Source: Flavipsychrobacter sp. (GTDB lineage Bacteria; Bacteroidota; Bacteroidia; Chitinophagales; Chitinophagaceae). From it: 64,000 bases of DNA. This document shows positions 17,222 through 25,168 of this stretch, piece by piece; position 1 is the first letter of the stretch, and each line of letters starts with the position of its first letter. A program made the translations under genes and the position numbers. The notes under the pieces are model-generated. The model did no database searches, was not told the DNA's origin, and saw only the letters and a program-made list of their open reading frames with translations. The stretch spans positions 124,001 through 188,000 of the forward strand of contig JARLGY010000064.1 of the NCBI GenBank assembly GCA_031292525.1. The letters run 5' to 3'.

Positions 17222-17300
17222 AACGATAGGTTGTAGTAAGCAAAAACTTACATAAAAGTATAAAATTTTTACGCTCCATATGCATTTTAACTCAAATCTG

Positions 17301-18281
17301 TTATATCCCTACTCCAATCTTGCTATACTTGTTTCTATAGTCAATAGGTAGCAATCCTGTTATTTTCTTAAATGTGCTACGGAAAGCTTTGGTATCTGTA
17401 TATCCTACTTCATACATCACTTCATTAATGTTCTTCTTTCCACCTTCCAGGTCTTTCTTGGCTACTTCCATTTTCACACGTTGTATGTATTCTACAACGG
17501 TATTGGCAGTGGCCTTTTTAAACCTGCGCTCAAAATTGCGACGGCTTAGCGCCAGCATATCTGATAGTTGTTCTATGGTTATTTTATCCTGGTAGTTTTT
17601 CTCAATATAGTCCTGGGCTTTTTTTACCGGCTCATCCTCATGGTCTTTCTGTCCCTGGAAAATGATGAAGGGCGATTGGCTCTCCCGTTCAAATTCTATC
17701 GCAAACACCTTGGCCAGTAATATAGCAATATCCAGTCCTGCATATTTCTCCACCAGGTACAAGATGAGATTCATGTAAGAAAATGCGCCACCGCTGGTAT
17801 ATATACCTTGCTCATCAGTAATTATCTTTGAGGTGACTAAGTTCACTGCCGGGAACATCTTTCTGAACTCATTAGCCGCCAGCCAGTGTGTAGCACAATG
17901 CCTTCCATCCAGCAATCCTGTTTTTGCCAGCAGGAACGCCCCGAGGCAAAGGCTGGCCACCTCTGCGCCTTGTGCATATTGCTGCACTATCCATGGCATA
18001 AACGCTTTATTATCCTCTAAAGATTTTGTCAGGTCTCCATCAAGTGCAGGTATAATAATGAGGTCGGTTTTCTTTACATCTGCCAGTAAGCGATCTGTAT
18101 GTATAGTATAGAGGCCACCACTTACAGGCGTTTCGGCAGTTAAGCCAACCAGCTGCACGGTAAACAAGGGTGCGGCCCCCCTCATTTTAAAGAAATCATT
18201 TACCTGCGTCAGCAATTGGCGCGATCCTTCAAGACTACCCAAAATAGCGCCCTTGGGTACAAGTATAGAGATATGCTTCAT
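17301..18281 (-). CDS. GlxA-type transcriptional regulator (DJ-1/PfpI domain plus AraC HTH)
   Basis: A 326-residue regulator. Residues about 4-190 form a DJ-1/PfpI class I amidotransferase-like fold with the nucleophile-elbow sequence VASLCLGAFLLAKTGLLDGR. In this family it usually acts as a sensor, not an enzyme. Residues about 225-318 form the two AraC-type helix-turn-helix units (ITIEQLSDMLALSRRNFERRFKK and NINEVMYEVGYTDTKAFRSTFKKITG). It is divergent from the VOC gene at 18392 across 110 bp and is a reasonable candidate to control that cluster; this is inferred from position. The ligand is unknown. Confidence 0.93.
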   Translation of the reverse strand: MKHISILVPKGAILGSLEGSRQLLTQVNDFFKMRGAAPLFTVQLVGLTAETPVSGGLYTIHTDRLLADVKKTDLIIIPALDGDLTKSLEDNKAFMPWIVQQYAQGAEVASLCLGAFLLAKTGLLDGRHCATHWLAANEFRKMFPAVNLVTSKIITDEQGIYTSGGAFSYMNLILYLVEKYAGLDIAILLAKVFAIEFERESQSPFIIFQGQKDHEDEPVKKAQDYIEKNYQDKITIEQLSDMLALSRRNFERRFKKATANTVVEYIQRVKMEVAKKDLEGGKKNINEVMYEVGYTDTKAFRSTFKKITGLLPIDYRNKYSKIGVGI

Positions 18282-18343
18282 AGCCTAAAAATAAAGAATA
18301 CAATTGTCATAATATACCCCGTTAATTGCCGTTCCCACCACCC

Positions 18344-18372
18344 TTCATATCTAAATAATGGGAGTAAGTTTG
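18344..18372 (+). promoter_or_regulatory. Possible promoter of the first VOC gene
   Basis: TAAGTTTG (18365-18372) is a perfect -7 element 19 nt before the start codon. The -33 position holds TTC (18344-18346, 18-nt spacer) instead of TTG, which would suit an activator-dependent promoter next to the divergent AraC-type gene. Confidence 0.4.
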
Positions 18373-18391
18373 TGTAACAAAAAACAAAACT

Positions 18392-18805
18392 ATGTCAAAG
18401 ATCATCACTTACCTGGGTTTCGGTGGCAAATGCCGTGAGGCAATGAATTTCTACAAAGATTGTATTGGTGGCGAACTGGAACTGCAAACCGTGGGCGAAA
18501 GCGGCGCAAAAGGCATGATGCCCGAAGAGTTCAATGACCAGATCATACACAGCAGTCTCACAAAAGGCGATATAATTATTTATGCAACTGATATGACCCG
18601 CGGTAAGATAATAAATGGCAATGATATGAGCCTTTGCGTGGTTTGCGACACAGAAGAAGAAACAAGGGGGTATTATGAAAAACTATCAGTTAGTGGCCAG
18701 GTAACAGACCCCCTTAATATTAGCTTCTGGGGTGCATTGTTTGGTGGCCTCACAGACAAGTACGGCAAACAATGGATATTTAATTGCGAAAACGTGAAAA
18801 AATAA
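18392..18805 (+). CDS. PhnB-like VOC family protein
   Basis: A 137-residue protein of the vicinal oxygen chelate (glyoxalase/bleomycin-resistance/dioxygenase) superfamily, PhnB branch. Typical features are ITYLGFGGKCREAMNFYKDCIGGEL at the start, a central ISSSLTKGD-type strand (IIHSSLTKGDIIIYATD), and the WGALFGGLTDKYGKQWIFN ending. Length is normal for a one-domain PhnB protein. The reaction and substrate are unknown. It is followed after 2 nt by a perfect 11-bp inverted repeat and then by a small unknown gene; a two-domain relative lies at 19158. Confidence 0.9.
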   Translation: MSKIITYLGFGGKCREAMNFYKDCIGGELELQTVGESGAKGMMPEEFNDQIIHSSLTKGDIIIYATDMTRGKIINGNDMSLCVVCDTEEETRGYYEKLSVSGQVTDPLNISFWGALFGGLTDKYGKQWIFNCENVKK

Positions 18806-18806
18806 A

Positions 18807-18841
18807 ATTGTAGTGCCAGGCATCTTGTCCGGCACTACAAT
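18807..18841. repeat. 11-bp perfect inverted repeat between two accessory genes
   Basis: Arms ATTGTAGTGCC (18807-18817) and GGCACTACAAT (18831-18841) with a 13-nt loop. There is no T-run on the plus side; the T-rich flank is on the minus side, where there is no gene to end. It may be a weak terminator, an RNA structure or a recombination-type site. Confidence 0.7.
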
Positions 18842-18851
18842 AAATATAGCT

Positions 18852-19061
18852 ATGGTGGAAGTATTCAAAACCAATGTAATGGCTGTTGATCAATCTAAAA
18901 AATTGATCGGGATACTTCTTGGTCATTATCCTAAAGGACGGATCAACTTTGATATGGAAGATTGTGATAAAGTACTTCGGGTAGAATGTGAGGTGGTATG
19001 CCCTGTGAAGGTGGTAGCGGTCTTGAACGCTGAAGGATATGAATGTTGTGTACTGGATTAA
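18852..19061 (+). CDS. Small conserved-looking protein of unknown function
   Basis: A 69-residue cytoplasmic protein that I do not recognise. Alternating strand and helix patterns (VEVFKTNV, helix, INFDMEDCDKVLRVEC, helix, YECCVLD) suggest a small ferredoxin-like alpha/beta fold as in HMA-type domains, but the CxxC metal motif is absent; cysteines occur as DC, EC, VC and CC. The ATG at 18852 is chosen because the in-frame extension to 18813 runs through the inverted repeat. It sits between two VOC genes. Confidence 0.6.
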   Translation: MVEVFKTNVMAVDQSKKLIGILLGHYPKGRINFDMEDCDKVLRVECEVVCPVKVVAVLNAEGYECCVLD

Positions 19062-19157
19062 GCCTGAAATTTTGTGCCTGTAATAACAGGAGACGAAGGA
19101 ATCGTTCCATTTTTTTGAACTTTATATTCTATTCATTACTAGTTAACAAACATAAAC

Positions 19158-20027
19158 ATGCAAAAGATCATCCCATTTTTGTGGTTTAACAACAATGCAG
19201 AAGATGCTGTAAATTTATATACGTCCATTTTCAAAGATGCAAGGATCACCGGTATGAACCGCTCTGGCGATGTATTGCCCGGTGAAAAAGGCAAACTTTT
19301 TACCGCCACTTTCCAACTGGCAGGCCAGGAATTTTATGCGCTAAATGGTGGCCCTATGTTTAGTTTTACACCTGCCAACTCGCTTTTTGTTAATTGCGAA
19401 ACTGAACAGGAAATTGATGCCTTGTGGCAACATTTGAGTCAGGAAGGAAAGGTTTTAATGGCACTTTCTAAATATCCGTTCAGCGACAAGTATGGATGGA
19501 TACAGGATAAATATGGGTTATCCTGGCAACTGCACCTTACACATACCGCGCAAAAAGTAACCCCTTTCCTGATGTTTGTAAAAGAACAAAATGGAAAAGC
19601 TGAAGAAGCGATCCATTTTTACAATTCGGTTTTCCAGCACTCTGATACTGGCAGCATATCCAGGTATGGTCCTGGCCAGGGCGGTGATGAAGGAACAATA
19701 GTACACGCAGAATTTACACTTGCCACGCAAGGATTCATGGCAATGGACAGCAGCGGAGCCCACGCATTTTCATTCACCCCAGCCTTTTCCTTCTTTGTAA
19801 ATTGCACTACACAAGAAGAGGTAGATTACTTCTGGGAAAAGTTATCAGAAGGTGGGGGGAAGGATAGGTGTGGATGGTTATGGGATAAATATGGAGTCTC
19901 CTGGCAAATCGTCCCCACTATTCTCGGAGAACTCCTATATCACTCCGATCCTCCCAGAGCTAAAAGAGTAATGCAGGCCATGCTTAAAATGGCTAAGCTG
20001 AATATAAAAGAGCTTCAGGAAGCATAG
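19158..20027 (+). CDS. Two-domain PhnB-like VOC family protein
   Basis: A 289-residue protein made of two PhnB-type VOC modules (about 1-130 and 133-268). Each starts with a QKIIPFLWFNNNAEDAVNLYTSIF-like or QKVTPFLMFV...EAIHFYNSVF segment and each ends with DKYG(L/V)SWQ. Two-domain proteins of this size are common in soil Bacteroidota and are annotated only as VOC family or, wrongly, as demethylubiquinone methyltransferases. A short C-terminal helix (YHSDPPRAKRVMQAMLKMAKLN) is typical. No substrate can be assigned. It is part of the accessory cluster controlled perhaps by the GlxA-type regulator. Confidence 0.9.
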   Translation: MQKIIPFLWFNNNAEDAVNLYTSIFKDARITGMNRSGDVLPGEKGKLFTATFQLAGQEFYALNGGPMFSFTPANSLFVNCETEQEIDALWQHLSQEGKVLMALSKYPFSDKYGWIQDKYGLSWQLHLTHTAQKVTPFLMFVKEQNGKAEEAIHFYNSVFQHSDTGSISRYGPGQGGDEGTIVHAEFTLATQGFMAMDSSGAHAFSFTPAFSFFVNCTTQEEVDYFWEKLSEGGGKDRCGWLWDKYGVSWQIVPTILGELLYHSDPPRAKRVMQAMLKMAKLNIKELQEA

Positions 20028-20114
20028 CGCACAAGAAGAATGGAATCGAAAGCTCAAATTGAAAGAAAAAAAGCGGTAACAAAAACATAGCTATCATTAA
20101 AACAGAACAAGAAT

Positions 20115-20684
20115 ATGAGGAAAATAATTTCATTTATGCACATGTCGCTTGACGGTTTTGTAGCAGGACCGAATGGAGAAATGGACTGGATTAAAGTTGA
20201 CCAGGAAATTTTTGATCATGTGGAAAAGCGAATAGGCGAAGGCGACACTGCATTATACGGACGAGTAACTTATCAGATGATGGAAAATTATTGGCCTACT
20301 GCTGGAGACGCACCGGGCGCCAGTAAGCATGATATTGAACATTCAAAGTGGTATAAAAAAGTTCACAAAGTTGTTTTATCAAAAACAATAAAAGATGCGG
20401 ATTTGATTAACACAACAATTATTAGCAATAACCTTTCTGAAAAAATAAATGAATTAAAACAGCAGGAAGGTAAAGAGATATTGCTTTTTGGCAGCCCGAC
20501 AGCAACACATTCACTTATTCAACAGAATTTGATTGACGGCTACTGGCTATTTGTTAATCCTATTATTCTTGGACAAGGCATTCCATTGTTTGTAGATATC
20601 AAAGACAAAATAAAATTGAAACTATTAACTACCCAACAATTTACTTCCGGGGTAACTGAACTAAACTATTCCGTGGAAAGATAA
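20115..20684 (+). CDS. Dihydrofolate reductase-like (RibD C-terminal) family protein
   Basis: A 189-residue protein of the DHFR-like fold, RibD C-terminal family, which binds NADPH and reduces unknown substrates. Visible markers are MRKIISFMHMSLDGFVAGPNGEMDWI, GDTALYGRVTYQMMENYWP, and the nucleotide-binding KEILLFGSPTATHSLIQQNLIDGYWLFVNPIILGQGIPLF. Length is normal. The coding sequence looks more AT-rich than its neighbours and is followed within 15 nt by a long-armed inverted repeat (20697-20770), so it may be a mobile gene cassette. It is not a housekeeping folA. Confidence 0.92.
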   Translation: MRKIISFMHMSLDGFVAGPNGEMDWIKVDQEIFDHVEKRIGEGDTALYGRVTYQMMENYWPTAGDAPGASKHDIEHSKWYKKVHKVVLSKTIKDADLINTTIISNNLSEKINELKQQEGKEILLFGSPTATHSLIQQNLIDGYWLFVNPIILGQGIPLFVDIKDKIKLKLLTTQQFTSGVTELNYSVER

Positions 20685-20696
20685 CAACTGCTTACA

Positions 20697-20770
20697 GCGG
20701 CCTTGCCGCCATTTTTGCGTTAACGGGCAAATGCATGACCGAACTTAACAACAAAAACGAGCAAGGCCGC
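20697..20770. repeat. Inverted repeat resembling an integron attC-type site
   Basis: Arms GCGGCCTTGC (20697-20706) and GCAAGGCCGC (20761-20770) are perfect complements 54 nt apart. The interval contains GCGTTAAC and AACTTAAC motifs. The repeat begins 12 nt after the DHFR-like stop, the position attC sites take after cassette genes. The consensus R boxes are not clearly present, so this is only a candidate. Confidence 0.4.
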
Positions 20771-20858
20771 AAATATTTAACGATAGGAAACCAGCAATTG
20801 GCAACAATCTCTTACATTCATAAAACCTTTCTATATTGCATGCATCAAAAGCATCCAG

Positions 20859-21695
20859 ATGAGTTTTTATGACCCCGGCAAACTTGGTAACAAGCTCAAT
20901 GACTTAAATGCTTCTTACATTTTTGCCAGCCCCTATCCTCATATAGTTATAGATAATTTCCTCATTGATAATCATTTAAAAGCGTTGGTGCAAGAAATGC
21001 AGACCTTCAACAGCGATGAGTGGATCAACTACGTGCATATAAACGAAAAGAAACGGGGCTTTAATAAATACGATCAGCTACCACCCAGATTAAAACTGCT
21101 GATAGATGAATTAAACGCAGAATCCTTCCTAAAGGTAGTAGAAAAAATAACCGGTATAAATGACCTTAGGGCCGACTTTAGCCTGGAGGGTGGTGGCCTT
21201 CACGAATCGCGACAAGGCGGCTTTCTCAATGTACATGCTGATTATATATCTCATCCACATAAACCTACATGGCGTCGCAGGGTCAATATCATCATTTATT
21301 TAAATGAAGGCTGGCAAGATGAATGGGGTGGCCACCTGGAGCTTTGGGATAAGGATATGAAGAATCCTGAACAAAAAATAACGCCAGTCTTCAACCGCTG
21401 CGTAATCTTTAATACCGATGCAACATCTTACCACGGTCACCCTGAACCAATGACTTGCCCACCAGAAACCACCCGCAGGTCGGTAGCGCTATATTACTTC
21501 ACAGAAGAAAATGCACCTGTCAAGCTAAGGAGCACCACCTACCAGCCACGTCCACAAGACAAAAGCAATAAACGTTGGCTCATGGCCATAGACAACATGC
21601 TCATCAACATCTACACCAAACTGAAAAGAAAAAATGGCATGAATGATAAACTTGTAAGTAGAATTCTGAAGATCATCTCTAAAAACAAAAAATAG
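20859..21695 (+). CDS. 2-oxoglutarate/Fe(II)-dependent oxygenase (prolyl 4-hydroxylase-like)
   Basis: A 278-residue soluble protein. The double-stranded beta-helix core carries the iron site His126-x-Asp128 (NVHADY) and a distal His at 192 or 194 (YHGHPEP). Arg206/Arg207 in TTRRSVALYYF would bind 2-oxoglutarate. The HNIIIYLNEGWQDEWGGHLELW-like strand (148-163) is typical of the PF13640 branch. In other bacteria, relatives occur with glycosyltransferases and modify surface polymers or proteins. The start ATG at 20859 gives the expected N-terminus. It converges with the GT-C gene ending at 21704; a 7-bp AT-rich inverted repeat (21691-21708) spans both stops. Confidence 0.9.
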   Translation: MSFYDPGKLGNKLNDLNASYIFASPYPHIVIDNFLIDNHLKALVQEMQTFNSDEWINYVHINEKKRGFNKYDQLPPRLKLLIDELNAESFLKVVEKITGINDLRADFSLEGGGLHESRQGGFLNVHADYISHPHKPTWRRRVNIIIYLNEGWQDEWGGHLELWDKDMKNPEQKITPVFNRCVIFNTDATSYHGHPEPMTCPPETTRRSVALYYFTEENAPVKLRSTTYQPRPQDKSNKRWLMAIDNMLINIYTKLKRKNGMNDKLVSRILKIISKNKK

Positions 21696-21703
21696 AACAG
21701 ATT

Positions 21704-23377
21704 CTATTTACTTTTCCTCTTAAAGATCAGCACATAACTATCCTGGTTGTGCTGGTAATTACCATCTGGCCTGTCAAACTCTACAACCGAAGGGTCAGGG
21801 TAGCGTACATCTACCATTCCTGTTACTATATAATTGGCAGCAATGTATTTATTAGCCCACTCAAAAATGTAGTTATCTAAATGCTCAACAGGTGTTGCAA
21901 ACCACGACATAGATATATTCACCATCACAACATATACGGGGTTACATGCGGCCACCTCATCCGCCATCTGTTTTTGAAAAGTGCTCACGTAGGGATGATC
22001 CTTCGTCATCTCATAAGTATAGATGTAACCCGTAGCTGCAGATCTGTTAGCATAAAAATAGATCTGTGGCTCAGAACCAAATATGGCGATCTTATCTGTA
22101 GGCCTTGTATGCTGCTGCAGGTACTCCCCTATTTTTATTGATTCCGGGAAAATATTTCCGCCATATACCGTCCTCGATGTAGTTTCTCCATCATCATTAA
22201 AATAGTAATCTCTATTTATAAATACCATCAGCACCATTACCACAGGCAAAATGAACCATACCCCATTCCTGAGCAGCGCAGCATCTTTTTGTTGTAGCAG
22301 GTCATTCAATGCATAGATTCCTGCGCCCGCCAGTAGAGCCAACACAGGCGCTGCATTGAGAAAGTAATGCGGATAGAAATATAATCCTGCCGCAACCATC
22401 AGTGTAGACAAAACCGTCAGCACAAGTAAGAAAAACTTATGCTTCGGTTTTCTTAGCAATACAGTAGCCAATCCCCCTGTAAAAGACAATATCAACACCG
22501 GCCAGTTATCATGCCATATGGGCTTGAAAGATGTTTTAAAAGTAAGCCATGCATAGCTTAATGGTATTTGGGTAACATAGGTACGCGGGTAATAAAATGT
22601 CCACCACCAAAATGTATCAAACAAATGAAGCCCGCGAAAAATAAGGCAAAGTACAAGTATGGGTATCCCAACGCCTCCTGCAAACACCAACCCATATGTC
22701 AAAAATAAAAGTCGCTTTCCTATCAGTCTTGTGGTAACAGCTTTGTAAATGCAATAAGCAACAGCAAACAGTACAAAATAAAGGGCATGTTGCTTCATCA
22801 TATAAGCTAGCCCAAAAAGCAAACCTGCACAAAAAAGTTCTGTCTTAATCTTAGGTACAGGTACAATTACAAACTTATCAGTTGCACGCAGCAGCAACCA
22901 TATTGCTGGCAGCGAAAACAAAAGCACAAAATGTTCTGCATTACCAGTAAAACCAAAAGTTGCCCTGCTCAGCGTGAACAATGCAAAAACCAACGCCGCA
23001 AAAACCCCACTTATAGAGTCAAAGAGCTTTCGCGCTATCGCATAGCAAAACACTATACAAAACAGGTTGCACAGCAACAGGCCCAAATGTATCGCGTGTA
23101 TAGAATGCCCGAATATAAAAATAAAGACCGCATTCATGCCATACATACCGGGGAGCTTCACATGGTGTGTACTTACAAAAGGCGGGATGCCCTTCAGTAA
23201 TTCCTGTCCTGCATATGCATATTCACCCTCATCACGCTCAAAGGGCACATCCAATAGTCGCAGCCTGCAAACCGCAGTAAACAGAAGGATGCATGCCAGC
23301 ATAGATAAATACACCCATTTACTACCAGCTGGCAGCAAAGGTCTCTTTGCTTTGGGTACATCTACCTGTTCAGTCAT
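21704..23377 (-). CDS. GT-C type glycosyltransferase (GT39/ArnT-like membrane protein)
   Basis: A 557-residue polytopic membrane protein of the PMT/ArnT superfamily, which transfers sugars from polyprenyl-phosphate donors to lipids or proteins outside the membrane. After the first helix comes the acidic catalytic loop FERDEGEYAYAGQELLKG; the KLPGMYGMNA segment follows, then about ten further helices and a C-terminal soluble domain (about 410-557) with AIFGSEPQIYFYANR, typical of this group. No operon partner is obvious; a possible promoter lies at 23444. The acceptor is unknown. Confidence 0.85.
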   Translation of the reverse strand: MTEQVDVPKAKRPLLPAGSKWVYLSMLACILLFTAVCRLRLLDVPFERDEGEYAYAGQELLKGIPPFVSTHHVKLPGMYGMNAVFIFIFGHSIHAIHLGLLLCNLFCIVFCYAIARKLFDSISGVFAALVFALFTLSRATFGFTGNAEHFVLLFSLPAIWLLLRATDKFVIVPVPKIKTELFCAGLLFGLAYMMKQHALYFVLFAVAYCIYKAVTTRLIGKRLLFLTYGLVFAGGVGIPILVLCLIFRGLHLFDTFWWWTFYYPRTYVTQIPLSYAWLTFKTSFKPIWHDNWPVLILSFTGGLATVLLRKPKHKFFLLVLTVLSTLMVAAGLYFYPHYFLNAAPVLALLAGAGIYALNDLLQQKDAALLRNGVWFILPVVMVLMVFINRDYYFNDDGETTSRTVYGGNIFPESIKIGEYLQQHTRPTDKIAIFGSEPQIYFYANRSAATGYIYTYEMTKDHPYVSTFQKQMADEVAACNPVYVVMVNISMSWFATPVEHLDNYIFEWANKYIAANYIVTGMVDVRYPDPSVVEFDRPDGNYQHNQDSYVLIFKRKSK

Positions 23378-23443
23378 CCTATCAGTTATGTAATAGCTAT
23401 ACTTGTATTTAGTCCATTGGGGGCAACCAAAGGCTTTTCAAAT

Positions 23444-23451
23444 CAAATATA
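23444..23451 (-). promoter_or_regulatory. Possible -7 element upstream of the GT-C gene
   Basis: TATATTTG on the minus strand is a perfect TAnnTTTG match about 67 nt before the start codon at 23377. No TTG lies at the right distance upstream, so support is partial. Confidence 0.3.
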
Positions 23452-23494
23452 ATACAGCTATTCGTAACAGTCAGGCATATTGACGTTTTACAGA

Positions 23495-24571
23495 TCAAAC
23501 GGGGATAGGATCAGGATTCAAATATTTATCCACTGCTATGCGGGTGGTCCTTCCTTTTAGGAATACAATTATTTCTTCATCACTAGCATATGCATTGCCA
23601 ATATTTACAAAATGCTTAGCTAGCAAGTCATATCTCTTGCGCATCAAGTACACGAAAACATGCAGGAAGTGAATACCATCAAAAACGATAGCATTGTTAT
23701 CCGTGTATTCATCTAGTGTCTTCCGGAAATAGCCTGGGTGTTCTGTCCAGTGCATAGATGGTCTCAGGTGATGGCTGATATGGTAACCATCATTCCAGCA
23801 TTTGTGATTATACTTGGTATTAATGCAGGTTATACTGTTTTGGTAGGCATTATCCGGATCATTACTGCTAACAAATGCGTGTTGCGCCCAGTTGCCCATC
23901 ATCATAATGATGCGTGATATTACAAAAGGAAGGATAAACACTACCACTGTTGCCTGCCAGTTAAAATAGCACAGCACTACGCAACAAGCGATAAAAATAA
24001 ACTCACCTCTCAAAGATCTATACAACAACCTCCTCCTGTTCTTCCTTACAAAATAGGTGGCTAAATGATAAATACCCACAAAAAAGAAAGAGCCAAGGTA
24101 ATGCATGAACCCCTTCAACGAATCCCGCTGGTAGGCCATAGTAGAGCTTTCATCTTCCGGCATATTATTCTCCGGATGGTGCATACCTATGTGGTGGCTG
24201 TAATAGGTCTCTGGCGTTTGTCCAAATAATGGGCCAAGTACCCAGGGCAGGTAATGATTTAAAAAATTGTATTCCTTTTTGAAAAATGCACGGTGACTGG
24301 TGCAATGCAGCATTAGCCCATACGGCCCTTTAAAATAGAAATTGTTGTAGTAGAGGTATAACAATGCAGCTATCCACCACAGCCCGTTATTAACATGTGG
24401 CCAATACAACAAAACCGCCAACGGTATAAGCGTAAATGTGATACTTAGGGACAATTTTATAAAAGGCAGGTCCCTTTTATCTCTGATCAATGAAATAAAA
24501 AAAGCGTCAACAGGGCCACCCGTTCCGGTATCGGCCGATACCGGGTCCGTATTATCAGCCAGATATTTCAT
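23495..24571 (-). CDS. Membrane fatty acid desaturase family protein
   Basis: A 358-residue integral membrane di-iron enzyme. The three histidine clusters are present: HCTSH (89-93), HHIGMHH (126-132), and HISHHLRPSMHWTEH near residue 270. Four to six membrane helices surround them. Such enzymes introduce double bonds or hydroxyl groups into acyl chains or related lipids. The substrate cannot be told; the extra H-rich third box suggests a branch different from the classic delta-9 acyl-CoA desaturases. The gene lies between trxA and the GT-C gene with separate spacing (160 and 117 bp), so it may be transcribed alone. Confidence 0.9.
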   Translation of the reverse strand: MKYLADNTDPVSADTGTGGPVDAFFISLIRDKRDLPFIKLSLSITFTLIPLAVLLYWPHVNNGLWWIAALLYLYYNNFYFKGPYGLMLHCTSHRAFFKKEYNFLNHYLPWVLGPLFGQTPETYYSHHIGMHHPENNMPEDESSTMAYQRDSLKGFMHYLGSFFFVGIYHLATYFVRKNRRRLLYRSLRGEFIFIACCVVLCYFNWQATVVVFILPFVISRIIMMMGNWAQHAFVSSNDPDNAYQNSITCINTKYNHKCWNDGYHISHHLRPSMHWTEHPGYFRKTLDEYTDNNAIVFDGIHFLHVFVYLMRKRYDLLAKHFVNIGNAYASDEEIIVFLKGRTTRIAVDKYLNPDPIPV

Positions 24572-24669
24572 AATAAAAAGATTAGTGATCAGATAACCAG
24601 TCCTACGACTAGCCTATGTAAGATAAGCCAAATCAATTATTACCCGAAAATACTAGCTGGAAAATCATG

Positions 24670-24708
24670 TTAAAATAATTCAGGGCTACCGTTTTGGATA
24701 GCCCTGAA
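24670..24708 (-). terminator. Terminator after trxA
   Basis: Arms TTCAGGGCTA (24679-24688) and TAGCCCTGAA (24699-24708) with a 10-nt loop. On the minus strand it is followed by TTATTTTAA. It lies 23 nt past the trxA stop. Confidence 0.75.
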
Positions 24709-24731
24709 CACATTGAGTAATATATAAAATA

Positions 24732-25049
24732 CTACAGGTGAGCCTGTATCTTTTTATCAAAAACATTCTTAGGTGCTGCACCTACCTGTTTATCTACAAT
24801 CTGTCCGTTCTTTATGAACAATACACATGGTATACTGGTAATGCCATACTGTACAGAGACGTTTGGATTTTCATCCACGTTCAATTTGCCTACATTTATC
24901 TTGCCATCATACTCTTTTGATAAAGCATCAATAGTTGGGCCTAAAGCCAAACAAGGACCGCACCATGGTGCCCAGAAATCAACTACTGTAAGCTTATCTG
25001 CCTTCAATACGTCAACATCAAAATTAGAATCTGTGAATACTGCTGCCAT
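24732..25049 (-). CDS. trxA: Thioredoxin
   Basis: A 105-residue cytoplasmic thioredoxin that reduces protein disulfides. The active site is WCGPC (29-33). The buried Asp24 and the cis-proline Pro74 are present. Unusually, the residue after the cis-proline is Cys75 (SIPC), where most thioredoxins have Thr. This puts a third thiol close to the active site. The gene has its own candidate promoter (25093) and terminator (24670), so it is likely monocistronic. Confidence 0.97.
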   Translation of the reverse strand: MAAVFTDSNFDVDVLKADKLTVVDFWAPWCGPCLALGPTIDALSKEYDGKINVGKLNVDENPNVSVQYGITSIPCVLFIKNGQIVDKQVGAAPKNVFDKKIQAHL

Positions 25050-25092
25050 TTTTATTTATTTAGATTTTTATTGAAATTATTATTTGAGACTT

Positions 25093-25100
25093 CAAATTTA
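25093..25100 (-). promoter_or_regulatory. Possible promoter -7 element of trxA
   Basis: TAAATTTG on the minus strand is a perfect TAnnTTTG element 43 nt upstream of the start codon. The expected -33 position holds TTTT and no TTG. Confidence 0.4.
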
Positions 25101-25168
25101 CAACCAATTACGCGATTAAAATAATAGAGTACCCACATAGCATTATAAGATATCCACATATCCATCTG

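Noticed and set aside
18813-18851. Upstream extension of the 69-residue unknown protein
   Set aside because: It would be encoded by the inverted repeat and lacks a normal start.
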